A DNA stretch of 64,000 nt from Salsipaludibacter sp963735045. Lineage in GTDB: Bacteria; Actinomycetota; Nitriliruptoria; Nitriliruptorales; Nitriliruptoraceae. Below are positions 8,855 through 18,000 of this stretch, piece after piece. The translations under genes were made by a program, and so were the position numbers. The notes beneath the pieces are model-generated. The model had not been told where the DNA came from. It saw only the letters and a program-made list of their open reading frames with translations, and searched no databases. The DNA lies in the NCBI GenBank assembly GCA_963735045.1, contig CAVTIZ010000001.1, positions 248,001-312,000 of the forward strand. The letters run 5' to 3'. How positions within the stretch are numbered: position 1 is the first letter of the stretch; the number at the start of each line of letters is the position of its first letter.

Positions 8855-9871
8855 TCAGGTGGAGGTGCGGCCGGTGGCCGTGAGGACCCGCTGCAGGGAG
8901 ACGAACACGAACAGCAGGACGCCGATGGCGATGCGGGTCCACCACGAGCTCAGGGTCCCCTCGAAGGTGATCATGGTCTGGATCAGGCCCAGGACGAACA
9001 CGCCCAGCAGGGACCCGATGACGAAGCCGCTCCCCCCGGTCAGCAACGTCCCCCCGATGACGACCGCGGCGATGGCGTCCAGCTCCATGCCGACGCCGGT
9101 CAACGAGTAGCCCGACCGGCTGTAGACGGCGAACACGATGCCCCCGACGCTGGCGCAAACGCCACTGACCACGTACACCGCGATCTGGACCCGCCCGACG
9201 GCCAGCCCCATCAGTCGGGCCGAGTCGTCGCCGGACCCCAGCGCGTACACCGTGCGTCCGAAGCGGGTGAAGTGCAGCGCCCAGAACGCCAGGGCCACCG
9301 ACGCCAGCGCGATCAGGCCGCTCGGCGTGAGGGTGAACCCCCCGGGCAGGCCCCAGCGCAGGCCCGACATGGACACGATCGTGGCATCGGTGATCGGGAT
9401 GGAGTCCAGGCTGATGACGAAGCTGAGGCCCCGGGCGAAGAACATCGAGGCCAGTGTGGCGATGAAGGGCTGGATCTCGAACACGAACACCATGATGCCC
9501 ACCGCCAGGCCGATGACCGCACCGATGGCGATGGCCATGGGCAGGACCAACCCGACCGACCACTCGTTGGCCAACATGTTGGCCGTGAAGACGCTGGACA
9601 GCGCAACCATGGCGCCGACGGACAGGTCGATGCCACCGGTCAGGATCACGAACGTCATGCCCACGGCCAGCAGGACCAGGTGGGCGTTGTTGATCAGCAG
9701 GTTGGACAGGTTCAGGGGGCTCAGGAAGTTGTCGTAGCGGAGGCCGCCGACGACCAGCATCACGACCAGGACCACGACGGTCCCGATCACCGGGAGGTAG
9801 CGGCGGTCGAAACGCGGCGCCCAGTCGGCCAGGGAACCGACCATGCCGGACCGTGCGTCGTGGGTGGTCAT
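8855..9871 (-). CDS. Sugar ABC transporter permease, YjfF-like
   Basis: A 338-aa membrane permease of the CUT2 (ribose/galactofuranose type) family. It has about ten hydrophobic segments, with the family motif TGGIDLSVGAMVAL near residue 70 and GGTLLTGGSGFVIGSLLG near the C-terminus. It is the second of two non-identical permeases, the arrangement of the E. coli YtfQRT-YjfF furanose transporter. The ATG at 9869-9871 overlaps the stop of the preceding permease (ATGA). Arabinose in furanose or pyranose form is inferred as substrate from the adjacent araBDA genes. Confidence 0.9.
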   Translation of the reverse strand: MTTHDARSGMVGSLADWAPRFDRRYLPVIGTVVVLVVMLVVGGLRYDNFLSPLNLSNLLINNAHLVLLAVGMTFVILTGGIDLSVGAMVALSSVFTANMLANEWSVGLVLPMAIAIGAVIGLAVGIMVFVFEIQPFIATLASMFFARGLSFVISLDSIPITDATIVSMSGLRWGLPGGFTLTPSGLIALASVALAFWALHFTRFGRTVYALGSGDDSARLMGLAVGRVQIAVYVVSGVCASVGGIVFAVYSRSGYSLTGVGMELDAIAAVVIGGTLLTGGSGFVIGSLLGVFVLGLIQTMITFEGTLSSWWTRIAIGVLLFVFVSLQRVLTATGRTST

Positions 9872-10905
9872 GCCGCACCCTCCTCGGCGAGCCGGGTTCG
9901 CGCCGTGGCGATCCGGGCTCGCAGTCGTTGGCGCAGGACCGGGGACTGCAGCAGGGTGACCACGATGACCACGATGGCCTTGAACAGGGGGGTCACCGCC
10001 GGTGGGATCCCCAGGATCGTGACGGTGATCTCGAGCGTGGCGATGATCAGCACGCCGACCAGCGTCCCGCCGAGCGAGTACTTGCCCCCCATCAGCGAGG
10101 TCCCCCCGATGACCACGGCCAGGATCGCGTCCAGTTCGATGAACAACCCGGCGTTGTTGGCGTCGGCGGCCATGACCGTCGAGGACTCGATCAGGCCGGC
10201 GATGCCCGAGAACAGCGAGCAGATGACGTAGGCGGTGAAGATGATCGCGCCCGCCTTGACCCCCGCCAGCCGGCTGGCACTGGGGTTGATCCCGACCGAC
10301 TCCAGCATCATGCCCAGGGCGGTCCGACGCGTGACCACGATCATCAGCACCAACAGGCTCCCGGCGATGACGGTCGGGACCGGGATGCCGAGCAGGTGGC
10401 CGCCCCCGATCCAGCGATAGGGCTGGCTGTTGATGGTGGTGATCGCCCCGCCGGTGATGAGCATGGCGACCCCACGTCCCGCCGTGAACAGGATCAGGGT
10501 CGCGATGATGGGCTGGATCCCCATGGTCGTGACCAGCATCCCGTTGAACGCCCCGAGCACGGCACACACCGCGAGCGTGATGCCCACGGCGCCCAGGACC
10601 GTGCCCACCGAGTCGGGATCGGGGGCGGCCGCGATGCGGCTGGTCGCGAGTGCGCCGGCGATGGCCAGCACGGCACCGACCGACAGGTCGATGCCGCGGG
10701 TGGCGATCACCAGGGTCAGGCCGACCGAGACGAGCAGCAGCGGCGCGCCGTTGCGCAGGATGTCGATCGGGCCACCGAACAGGTGTCCGTCGCGGATCGT
10801 GATGGACAGGAAGCCCGGCGTGCTGATCGCGTTGGCGGCCAGCAGGGCCACCAGCGCGATGATCGGCCAGAACAGGTTGTGCCGGGTCATCGACTGCCAG
10901 TTCAT
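9868..10905 (-). CDS. Sugar ABC transporter permease, YtfT-like
   Basis: A 345-aa CUT2-family inner-membrane permease. It shows the diagnostic TRGIDLSVGAVLAI motif, the SVGINPSASRLAGV loop that contacts the ATPase, and VIGGTSLMGGKYSLGGT. It pairs with the YjfF-like permease to form a heterodimeric channel, fed by the lipoprotein at 12679-13755 and driven by the ATPase at 10902-12548. Both ends overlap neighbouring genes by ATGA, indicating coupled translation of the complex. Confidence 0.92.
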   Translation of the reverse strand: MNWQSMTRHNLFWPIIALVALLAANAISTPGFLSITIRDGHLFGGPIDILRNGAPLLLVSVGLTLVIATRGIDLSVGAVLAIAGALATSRIAAAPDPDSVGTVLGAVGITLAVCAVLGAFNGMLVTTMGIQPIIATLILFTAGRGVAMLITGGAITTINSQPYRWIGGGHLLGIPVPTVIAGSLLVLMIVVTRRTALGMMLESVGINPSASRLAGVKAGAIIFTAYVICSLFSGIAGLIESSTVMAADANNAGLFIELDAILAVVIGGTSLMGGKYSLGGTLVGVLIIATLEITVTILGIPPAVTPLFKAIVVIVVTLLQSPVLRQRLRARIATARTRLAEEGAA

Positions 10906-12548
10906 GCCACGACTCCTTCGGCCCGACCGTCGGCGTCGCCGGCGACGGCCCCGTCCGCGCCGCCATGGTCACCGTCGGCGGCATCCGGGTCGTCGCCGCC
11001 CCGGGCGATGAGGCCGATGAGGTCGTCGACGCTCACCTCGGCGGTGTTGACGACCTCGTTGACCTTCCTGCGGTCGTGCATGATGACGATGCGGTGGCTG
11101 AGCCGGACGACCTCCTCGAGCTCGGCCGAGATGAACACCACCCCCATCCCGCCATCGGCGAGTTCGGCCACCAGCCGCTGGATCTCGGTCTTGGCGCCGA
11201 TGTCGATGCCGCGGGTCGGCTCGTCCAGGATCACCAGGGACGGATCCATCGCCAACCACCGCGCCAGCAGCACCTTCTGCTGGTTGCCACCGGACAGGTT
11301 GTTCATCCTGGCCTCGGGGTTGGTGGGCCGGATGTCGAGTGCGGCGATGTACTTGTCCACGACCTCGTCGACACGGCGACGCGGCAACGGCTTGATCCAG
11401 CCACGACGTGCCTGCATGCCCAGGACGATGTTCTCGCGGATGGTCAACTCGCCGACCACGCCGTCGCGCTTGCGATCCTCCGAGGCGTAGGCCACGCCGT
11501 GGTCGAGTCCGGCGCGAGGGGTGCGCAGCCTCACGGTCGTGCCGTCCAGCGCGAGCGTGCCGTGGTCGGGGCGATCGGCGCCACACAGCAGGCGAGCGAC
11601 CTCGGAGCGACCCGAGCCCAACAGTCCGGCCAGGCCGACGACCTCGCCCCGCCGCACGACCAGGTCGTAGGGTTCGACCGAGCCCCGGCGTCCCAGGTCG
11701 TCGGCCTGCAGCAGGGTGTCGCGGCTGGAGTCGACGTCCTCGACGGTGTGGACCTGGTGCTCCTGGATGTCCTCCAGCTCCTGCAACGTGTCACCGATCA
11801 TGCGTGACACGAGGTCGAGGCGCTCGAGTTCCTCGGTGCGGTACTCGCCGACGAGTTTGCCGTTGCGCAGGATCGTCATGCGGTCGCTGATGGCGAAGAC
11901 CTGGTCGATGAAGTGGGACACGAACAGGATGGCCACACCCTCCTGTCGCAACGTCCGCAGGACGGCGAACAACTGCTCGACCTCGCCGGGGTCGAGGCTG
12001 GACGTCGGCTCGTCCAGGATCAGCACCCGGGCGTCGACCACCATGGCGCGACAGATCGCGACCAACTGCTGGACCGCGATGGAGTGCGTGCCGAGGATGG
12101 ACGCGGGGTCCAGGTCCAGGTTGAGCCGGGACAGGAACTCCCGTGACCGACGCCGCGTCGCCGGCCAGTTGACGAACGGCCCACGATGGACCTCGTGGCC
12201 GAGCATGATGTTCTCGGCCACCGTGAGGTTCCGGCAGAGGTTGACCTCCTGGTAGACGGTGCTGATGCCCGCGTCCTGGGCATCACCCGGTCCGGAGAAC
12301 TGTCGCGGCGTGCCATCCACGGTGATGGCGCCGCTGGTGGTCGAGTAGACCCCCGTCAGCGCCTTGATGAGCGTGGACTTGCCGGCCCCGTTCTCCCCCA
12401 TCAGGGCATGGATCTCCCCGGGCAGGAGCCGGAAGTCCACGTGGTCCAGGGCGACCACCGGCGGGAACTCCACGGTGATCCCCTGGAGTTGGACGACGGG
12501 ATCGACACCGGCAGACACCGCGTCGGGGGTGGTGGAGGTCGAGGTCAT
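10902..12548 (-). CDS. Sugar ABC transporter ATPase, double-domain, YtfR-like
   Basis: A 548-aa cytosolic ATPase with two ABC domains, as in RbsA, XylG and YtfR. Domain 1 has Walker A GENGAGKST (about 51-59) and Walker B VLILDEPTSSLD; its signature is degenerate (HSIAVQQLVAI), as in this family. Domain 2 has a degenerate P-loop (LLGSGRSEVARLL), a complete LSGGNQQKV signature and LVILDEPTRGIDIG. It energises uptake through the two permeases that follow. A 130-base spacer with a strong hairpin separates it from the binding-protein gene. Confidence 0.95.
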   Translation of the reverse strand: MTSTSTTPDAVSAGVDPVVQLQGITVEFPPVVALDHVDFRLLPGEIHALMGENGAGKSTLIKALTGVYSTTSGAITVDGTPRQFSGPGDAQDAGISTVYQEVNLCRNLTVAENIMLGHEVHRGPFVNWPATRRRSREFLSRLNLDLDPASILGTHSIAVQQLVAICRAMVVDARVLILDEPTSSLDPGEVEQLFAVLRTLRQEGVAILFVSHFIDQVFAISDRMTILRNGKLVGEYRTEELERLDLVSRMIGDTLQELEDIQEHQVHTVEDVDSSRDTLLQADDLGRRGSVEPYDLVVRRGEVVGLAGLLGSGRSEVARLLCGADRPDHGTLALDGTTVRLRTPRAGLDHGVAYASEDRKRDGVVGELTIRENIVLGMQARRGWIKPLPRRRVDEVVDKYIAALDIRPTNPEARMNNLSGGNQQKVLLARWLAMDPSLVILDEPTRGIDIGAKTEIQRLVAELADGGMGVVFISAELEEVVRLSHRIVIMHDRRKVNEVVNTAEVSVDDLIGLIARGGDDPDAADGDHGGADGAVAGDADGRAEGVVA

Positions 12549-12632
12549 CCGCTGGCTCGCTTCCGGTCGGGTGGGACGGCGACGTCACCAACGCGTGGGG
12601 GTGGCCCGGGGATGGGCGAGGCGACGCCGGGA

Positions 12633-12670
12633 ACCGGCGGGGGCGCAAAGGAGTGGACGCCCCCGCCGGT
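12633..12670 (-). promoter_or_regulatory. Hairpin between binding-protein and ATPase genes
   Basis: A perfect 13-bp stem, ACCGGCGGGGGCG and CGCCCCCGCCGGT, encloses a 12-base loop a few bases after the stop of the sugar-binding lipoprotein gene. No T-run follows. Such hairpins often protect the 3' end of the upstream message or attenuate reading into the downstream genes, giving an excess of binding protein over membrane parts. A comparable hairpin lies after the second binding-protein gene at 36004-36042. Confidence 0.7.
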
Positions 12671-12678
12671 CCGGATGG

Positions 12679-13755
12679 TCAGTACTGGCGGTCGGGCAGG
12701 ACCTCGGCGGCCTCCTCCTGGGTGAAGGCGCCGTCCTCCACGACGATGCGCTTCTCGACCTCCTCACCGGCCATCACGCTGTCGATGATGTCGGCGAGGT
12801 CGGGACCCAGCAGGGGGTTGCACTCGACGATGTAGTTGATCTTGCCGTCGGCCAGTGCCTGCATGCCGTCCTTGACCGCGTCGATCGTGACGATCTTGAT
12901 GTCCTCGCCCGGGGTCAGGCCGGCGGCCTCGATGGCCTCGATGGCGCCCAGGCCCATGTCGTCGTTGTGGGCGAACAGGACGTCGATGTCGTCCTCGCTC
13001 TGGAGGAAGCCCTCCATCACGGTGCGACCCTCGCTGCGGGTGAAGTTGCCGGTCTGCGAGGCGATGATCTCGACGTTGTCGTTGTCCGCGATGGCCTCCT
13101 CGAAGCCCTCCTTGCGGTCCAGGGCGGGAGCGGAGCCCGTGGTGCCCTGCAGTTCGACGACGGTGATGGGCTCGGTGCCCAGTTCGTCGGAGACCCACTG
13201 GCCCGCGCGACGACCCTCCTCGATGAAGTCGGAGCCGATGAAGGACTCGTACAACGAGTCGTCCTCGCTGTCCACGGCACGGTCGGTCAGGACCACCGGG
13301 ATGTCGGCGGCCTTGGCCTCCTCGAGCACGGCGTCCCAGCCGGTCTCGACGACCGGCGAGAAGGCCAGGACGTCGACGTCCTGGGCGATGTAGGACCGCA
13401 GGGCCTGGATCTGGTTCTCCTGCTTCTGCTGGGCGTCGGAGAACTTCAGGTCGAAGCCGTTGTCCTCGGTGAGCGTGCTCTGGATCGACTGGGTGTTGGC
13501 GGCGCGCCACCCACTCTCGGAGCCGACCTGGGAGAACCCGACGGTGATGAGTTCACCGCTGGCCTCGGCGGTGGAGTCCCCGGAGTCTGCGGCGGCGGTG
13601 GAGTCCCCGGAGTCCCCCGAGTCGGCGGCGTCAGTGGTGGCGTCCGCCCCCGTGTCCGTGGTCGCGTCGTCGCTGCCACCACAGCCGGCCAGGACCAGCG
13701 CCGCGGTCGCCAGGGCGACGGCGGCCTTCCCGAATCGTGTTCTGCTGGTGCTCAT
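12679..13755 (-). CDS. Sugar-binding lipoprotein, YtfQ-like (CUT2)
   Basis: A 358-aa periplasmic-binding-protein type 1 fold protein. It begins with a Sec lipoprotein signal (ALATAALVLAGC, lipobox Cys near residue 26), followed by a Ser/Thr/Asp/Glu-rich linker and the mature domain ITVGFSQVGSESGWR, which matches the YtfQ-type galactofuranose-binding proteins. Later motifs include DVLAFSPVVETGWD and VLFAHNDDMGLGAIEAIE. It would capture arabinose outside the membrane. I chose the ATG at 13753-13755 because AGAGGAG lies about 10 bases upstream. It is the first gene of the transport-araBDA operon, and its promoter carries a LacI-type operator. Confidence 0.93.
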   Translation of the reverse strand: MSTSRTRFGKAAVALATAALVLAGCGGSDDATTDTGADATTDAADSGDSGDSTAAADSGDSTAEASGELITVGFSQVGSESGWRAANTQSIQSTLTEDNGFDLKFSDAQQKQENQIQALRSYIAQDVDVLAFSPVVETGWDAVLEEAKAADIPVVLTDRAVDSEDDSLYESFIGSDFIEEGRRAGQWVSDELGTEPITVVELQGTTGSAPALDRKEGFEEAIADNDNVEIIASQTGNFTRSEGRTVMEGFLQSEDDIDVLFAHNDDMGLGAIEAIEAAGLTPGEDIKIVTIDAVKDGMQALADGKINYIVECNPLLGPDLADIIDSVMAGEEVEKRIVVEDGAFTQEEAAEVLPDRQY

Positions 13756-13802
13756 GTTCGAAGGTCTCCTCTGCGGTTGCGCCCAGTCGGTCGAACCGGA
13801 CA

Positions 13803-13817
13803 CCCGAACGATTCGGG
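13803..13817. promoter_or_regulatory. Palindrome in the leader of the transporter operon
   Basis: CCCGAA and TTCGGG flank a CGA centre, about nine bases after the predicted transcription start. It could be a second operator or a small RNA hairpin. It only loosely resembles the sites assigned to LacI-3, so no regulator is assigned. The rest of 13756-13982 shows no gene. Confidence 0.4.
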
Positions 13818-13832
13818 CTGCCGCTGCGAGGA

Positions 13833-13860
13833 ATGTTAGCGTTAACAAACCCGGTGTCAA
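13833..13860 (-). promoter_or_regulatory. Promoter of the transporter-araBDA operon
   Basis: On the minus strand a perfect TTGACA (complement of 13855-13860) is followed after 16 bases by TAACAT (complement of 13833-13838), a 4-of-6 match to the -10 consensus. The predicted start is near 13826, about 70 bases before the ATG. A LacI-type operator covers the -10 and part of the spacer. Confidence 0.65.
13834..13847. promoter_or_regulatory. LacI-type operator, TGTTAGCGTTAACA
   Basis: A 14-bp near-palindrome differing from the perfect TGTTAGCGCTAACA site at one position. It overlaps the predicted -10 element of the transporter-araBDA promoter, a good place for repression. The same motif recurs before four other transcription units of the island. 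Confidence 0.75.
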
Positions 13861-13982
13861 GCGATTGGTGGAGATTCGTCCGGACTCGGCCACGGCTCGA
13901 CGAAGCACGACGGCCCCACCGACCACGATCGCGGGTCCGGGTCGATCGACCCGGACCCGCGGCCGTGCAGCGCTCGTCGGGG

Positions 13983-15003
13983 TCAGTCGAGGTCGCGGAT
14001 CAGCTCGGTCAGGTCACGGGCCAGCAGGCGCTGGACGTCGTCGTCGTCGATGTCGCGCGCCTTGTCCCGAGCCTTCTGCAGCTCGGTCCTGGCCTGGGCC
14101 AGCTTGAAGCGGTCGAGGTGACGCTCGGCACGCTGCACGTGCGTGGCGACCTCGTTGGCCTCCCTCGTGGTGATCAGGCCCGCCTCGGTGAACCGGTCCA
14201 GGTTGATCAACACGTCGGTGATCGACGTGCCCACCGTGAAGGTGATGGTCGTGGCGCGACGGTTGCCCGCCGAGTCGCGAGCGACCACCTTCATCGTGTG
14301 CTCACCCAGGTCCAGGTCCCACAGTCCGAGCTCGAGCTCGAACGGCGAGTCACCGTTGTGGATCCGATCATCGTCCAGCCACACCCGCAGGACGTCCAGG
14401 TCGGACTCACTGTCGGTCGCGGTCGCCACGATGTCCAGCACGCGCGAGTCACCGTAGGTCCCACCGTTGCGGACACCGGTGACCGTGATGGTCGGCTTGG
14501 TGGTGTCCGGCGGCGGCGTGACCGTGAAGTCCAGCCGCTGCGTGACGGCGTTGCCCGCGACGTCGTGGGCCCGCACGAACAGCTCGTAGCTGCCCGGCTC
14601 CAGGCTGCCCGGCACGAACGGACCACCAGCCGGCAGGTCCCGGTCGATGATCACCCCGTCCAGGCGGACACGGACGATCCGCATCCCCGACGTGGCGTCG
14701 GTGGCCGACCACGTGACCTCGTCACCACCGCCCTGCGCGAACACCTGGCCGTCGGTGATCCCGTCCACCTCCAGCTCCGGGTTGGTCGTGTCGATGTCCA
14801 TGGCCAACGACTCGACCTGCGAGGTCTCGTCGCCACGCACCGCCCGCACGTCCAACGTGTGGGACCCGTCGGCGTCGACGACGATCACGCCGTCGTCGTC
14901 GGCGACCCACTCGCCACCATCGACCGAGAACTCGATCGTGGCGTCGTCGTTGGTCGTCGCGGTCACGGTCACCGGGCTGACGTACCAGCCGTCACGACCA
15001 TCC
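13983..15003 (-). repeat. Near-identical C-terminal module, copy A (pairs with 21321-22341)
   Basis: About 1020 bp encoding the last 339 residues of the GH43-GH51 protein (from PDGRDGWYVSP to the stop) match the end of the double-GH43 gene without indels. I see about seven amino-acid differences, for example SGMRI against SGVRI and DTTKP against DTTRP. The copies are direct repeats 7.3 kb apart, consistent with recent duplication or ongoing gene conversion of a shared anchoring or binding tail. Confidence 0.95.
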
Positions 15004-18000
15004 GGGTCGGCCGGGTCCAGCGTGACGTCCAACGACAGGGGATCCGCGTCACCTGCGGTCGACAGACGCAGGAACGTGACCGAGTACGGCGGGAAGTCGT
15101 AGGTGAACTCGTTGGCGCCCCCGTCCCAACTGCGCTCGACCGGGACGACGTTCATCGGGTCCGCCTTGGTGTTGACGGCACCCGGCTCACCCGCCAGCTC
15201 GGTGACGGCGACCTGCTCGCCCACGGTCACCTCGTCACCGACGTCGACGGTCGTGCGCGCCGTCGCCTCGTACGGGTTGACGACCTTGACCAGCAGGTCA
15301 CCGGTCTCGGTGTCGCGGGTGACCACCTGGTACAGCACCTGCGGCGTGGGCTCGGACCAGCTCATCTGGAGCTCGCCGTCGAGGTACAGCTCGACGCTGC
15401 GGCCGTCCACGACCACCTCGACGTGGTAGTCCTGGCCGGTCACGATCGACTCGCCCTCCCGCGCCACGACCTCGTTGGCCGAACCACCGTTGGCGCGTTG
15501 CAGGACCGAGCGGGTGTTGTTCCACCCCCCGAGGTTCCACCAGTAGAAGTCGTTGGACGCCCCCGCCCCGAACCCGACCAGGAAGCCCTCCGACCCCGAC
15601 AGCTTGCGGGCGTCCAGCTCGAGGGTGTAGTTGTCCCAGCCACGTTCGTAGGCGTCGGTGATGATGCTGCGGGCGTCGGTGGTCGTCCCCGACGACTGCA
15701 CGTACTCGCCGTCGGCGACGCCCCACGTGCCTGCCTGCGGCGCCCACTGCGAGGCGTCGGCGAAGTCGTCGCTGAACAGCACCTCGCCGGTGTCGTTGTC
15801 GGTGACGGTGACGTCGTCGTAGGCGGCCTGGGTGTTCCAGGTGGACAGGAAGACACCACCGCTGATGTCGTCGGCCACCGAGGGCGATTCGATCGTGGAC
15901 GGCACGACCTCGTCGCCGACGTTGGTCATGAACAGGCGCTGGTTGTAGTAGTTGACGGTCCCCCACGACTGGTCGTTGTCGAAGTACATCATGTTGGCCG
16001 GCGTCCACTGCACGTGGTCCTCGTTGGCGAACATCGGTGCGTAGGAGGCGAGCTCGACGAGGTCGGCGTTGCGTTCGAGTCCGACCATGTACGACGCCTC
16101 GGCCAGCGCGTTGAACAGGGTGTTGCCCTGGGACGCGTACTCCCCAAGGAACACGTGCGGGCCGCCACGGTCGTAGGCGTCGTAGCGGAAGTGGTTGTCC
16201 AGGAACCAGTTCGGCGAGTTGTAGTAGTGCTCGTCGACCAGCTCGACGTCCTGGTCGCGGTTGAAGTCCCACAGTTCGTCGAACCGCGCACCGGCATCGT
16301 CGGGACCGCTGTTGGAGATGATGGTGATGTCGGGGAACTCGGCCTCGATGGCGTCACGGAAGGCCGGGAAGTTGGCCTGGAACGTGTCGGTGTTCTCCTC
16401 GTTGCCCAGCCCGATGTAGGGCATGTCGAAGGGTTCGGGATGGCCGAGTTCGGCGCGGCGTGCGCCCCACTCGGTGTCGGTGTCGCCGGTCGCGAACTCG
16501 ATCAGGTCCAGGGTGTCCTGGATCCAGCGATCACGACGCGGGTCGTCCGGCCCCATCTCGGGGATGGAACTGCCGCAGCCGTTGGCACCGACCGAGACCA
16601 CCGGCAGGGGGATGGCGTCGAGGTCCTCGGCCCACTCCATGTACTCGAGGTAGCCGATGCCGTAGGACTGGTTGTAGCCCCAGAAGTTCCAGTTGGTGGG
16701 ACGCTCCTCGACCGCACCGATCGTCTCCTTCCACTGGTAGGTCCGGCGACGGTCCTGCCCGTCGGAGTCGAGGTAGGTGTCGAACGTGCCGACGTTGGTG
16801 ACGCAGCCACCGGGGAAACGCAGGAACTCGGGCTCGAGTTCGGCGACCAACTCGGCGAGGTCCTTGCGCAGCACCGAGGGGCCGTTGACCGGCCCGACCC
16901 AGGTGTCGGTCGGGAACAGCGACACCATGTCGAGCCGCAACGTGCCCGCGGCCCCGCCGGTGACGACCAGGCGACCGGCGTTGGTGGTGGCCTCGGAGGT
17001 CAGCGTGGCCTCGTACTGCTTCCACTCGTCGGAGCCGTCGACGTCGACGGTGGCGGCCGCGTGGACCACGTCACCCGCGGCGTTCTCGAGTGTGACGTCC
17101 AGCGTCTGGGCCGTCGCGGAGCGCGCCCACACGGAGAAGTCGTAGGTCGCGTCCTCCTCCAGCGCCACGCCCTCGTTGTAGCTGGTGTTGCGCACCCCGA
17201 TGCCCGGTCCGTCGGACTGCACGGTCAGGGAGGAGCGGTTGGAGGGGTTGAGCCACACGGCGTCGTCACGGTCGACCGCGATCGAGCCCGAGGAGCCGCG
17301 CTCGACCAGTTGCCACGCGGTCAGGCCGGTGAAGGAGGCGTTGTCGGCCGTGCTGAACTCGAACGAGCGGTTGCGCACCAGTTCCGCGTACAGGCCGCCG
17401 TCGGCCCCGTAGTTGATGTCTTCGTAGAAGATGCCGTAGAGCGTGTCGCTGATGTCGGTCGGCGAGCCGGACGGGTCGACCGTGATGGTGTGTTCCTCCA
17501 CCGCCACCTGGACGATCGCCAGTGCGACCGCGTCGTCGCGACCACCGAACACGAGGGCCCCGTCGTCGTCCACGCCGATCCACTCGTCGCCGAGCGTGCG
17601 CACGACCACGTCGCCGCCACCGGCATCGGTGAGTCGCAGCACGACGGGCTCGTCGCCCGAGCCACCCCAGGCAAGGCGCCCGTCGACCTCCACCACGGGG
17701 GTGCCGTCAGGTGCGGCCAGCGTCACGGGTGACGTGCCGGCCTCACCGTCGACGGGCGTGGCCACGAACGTGACCCGGTTGTCGGGCCGGTCGGCGACGA
17801 AGGAGAACCCCGAGCCGTCGTCGACGAGGAAGGCACGATCGCCGTCCCCACGCAGGCTGAACGTGCCCGCGGGGACGACGTCGGTGGCCGTGGGCTCGAC
17901 CAGTGCGAACCAGTCGAACACGGCCTGGTGGCTGGCGGCACCACCAGCGGCCAGGGCATACAGGCCGACCTGGGTCGTGGTCCACGGCACCGTGACGGTG

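Noticed and set aside
13737..17732. A 1331-codon plus-strand open frame
   Set aside because: Antisense shadow of the GH43-GH51 gene. Composition is Arg/Gly/Val-rich, with no recognisable motif or ribosome site.
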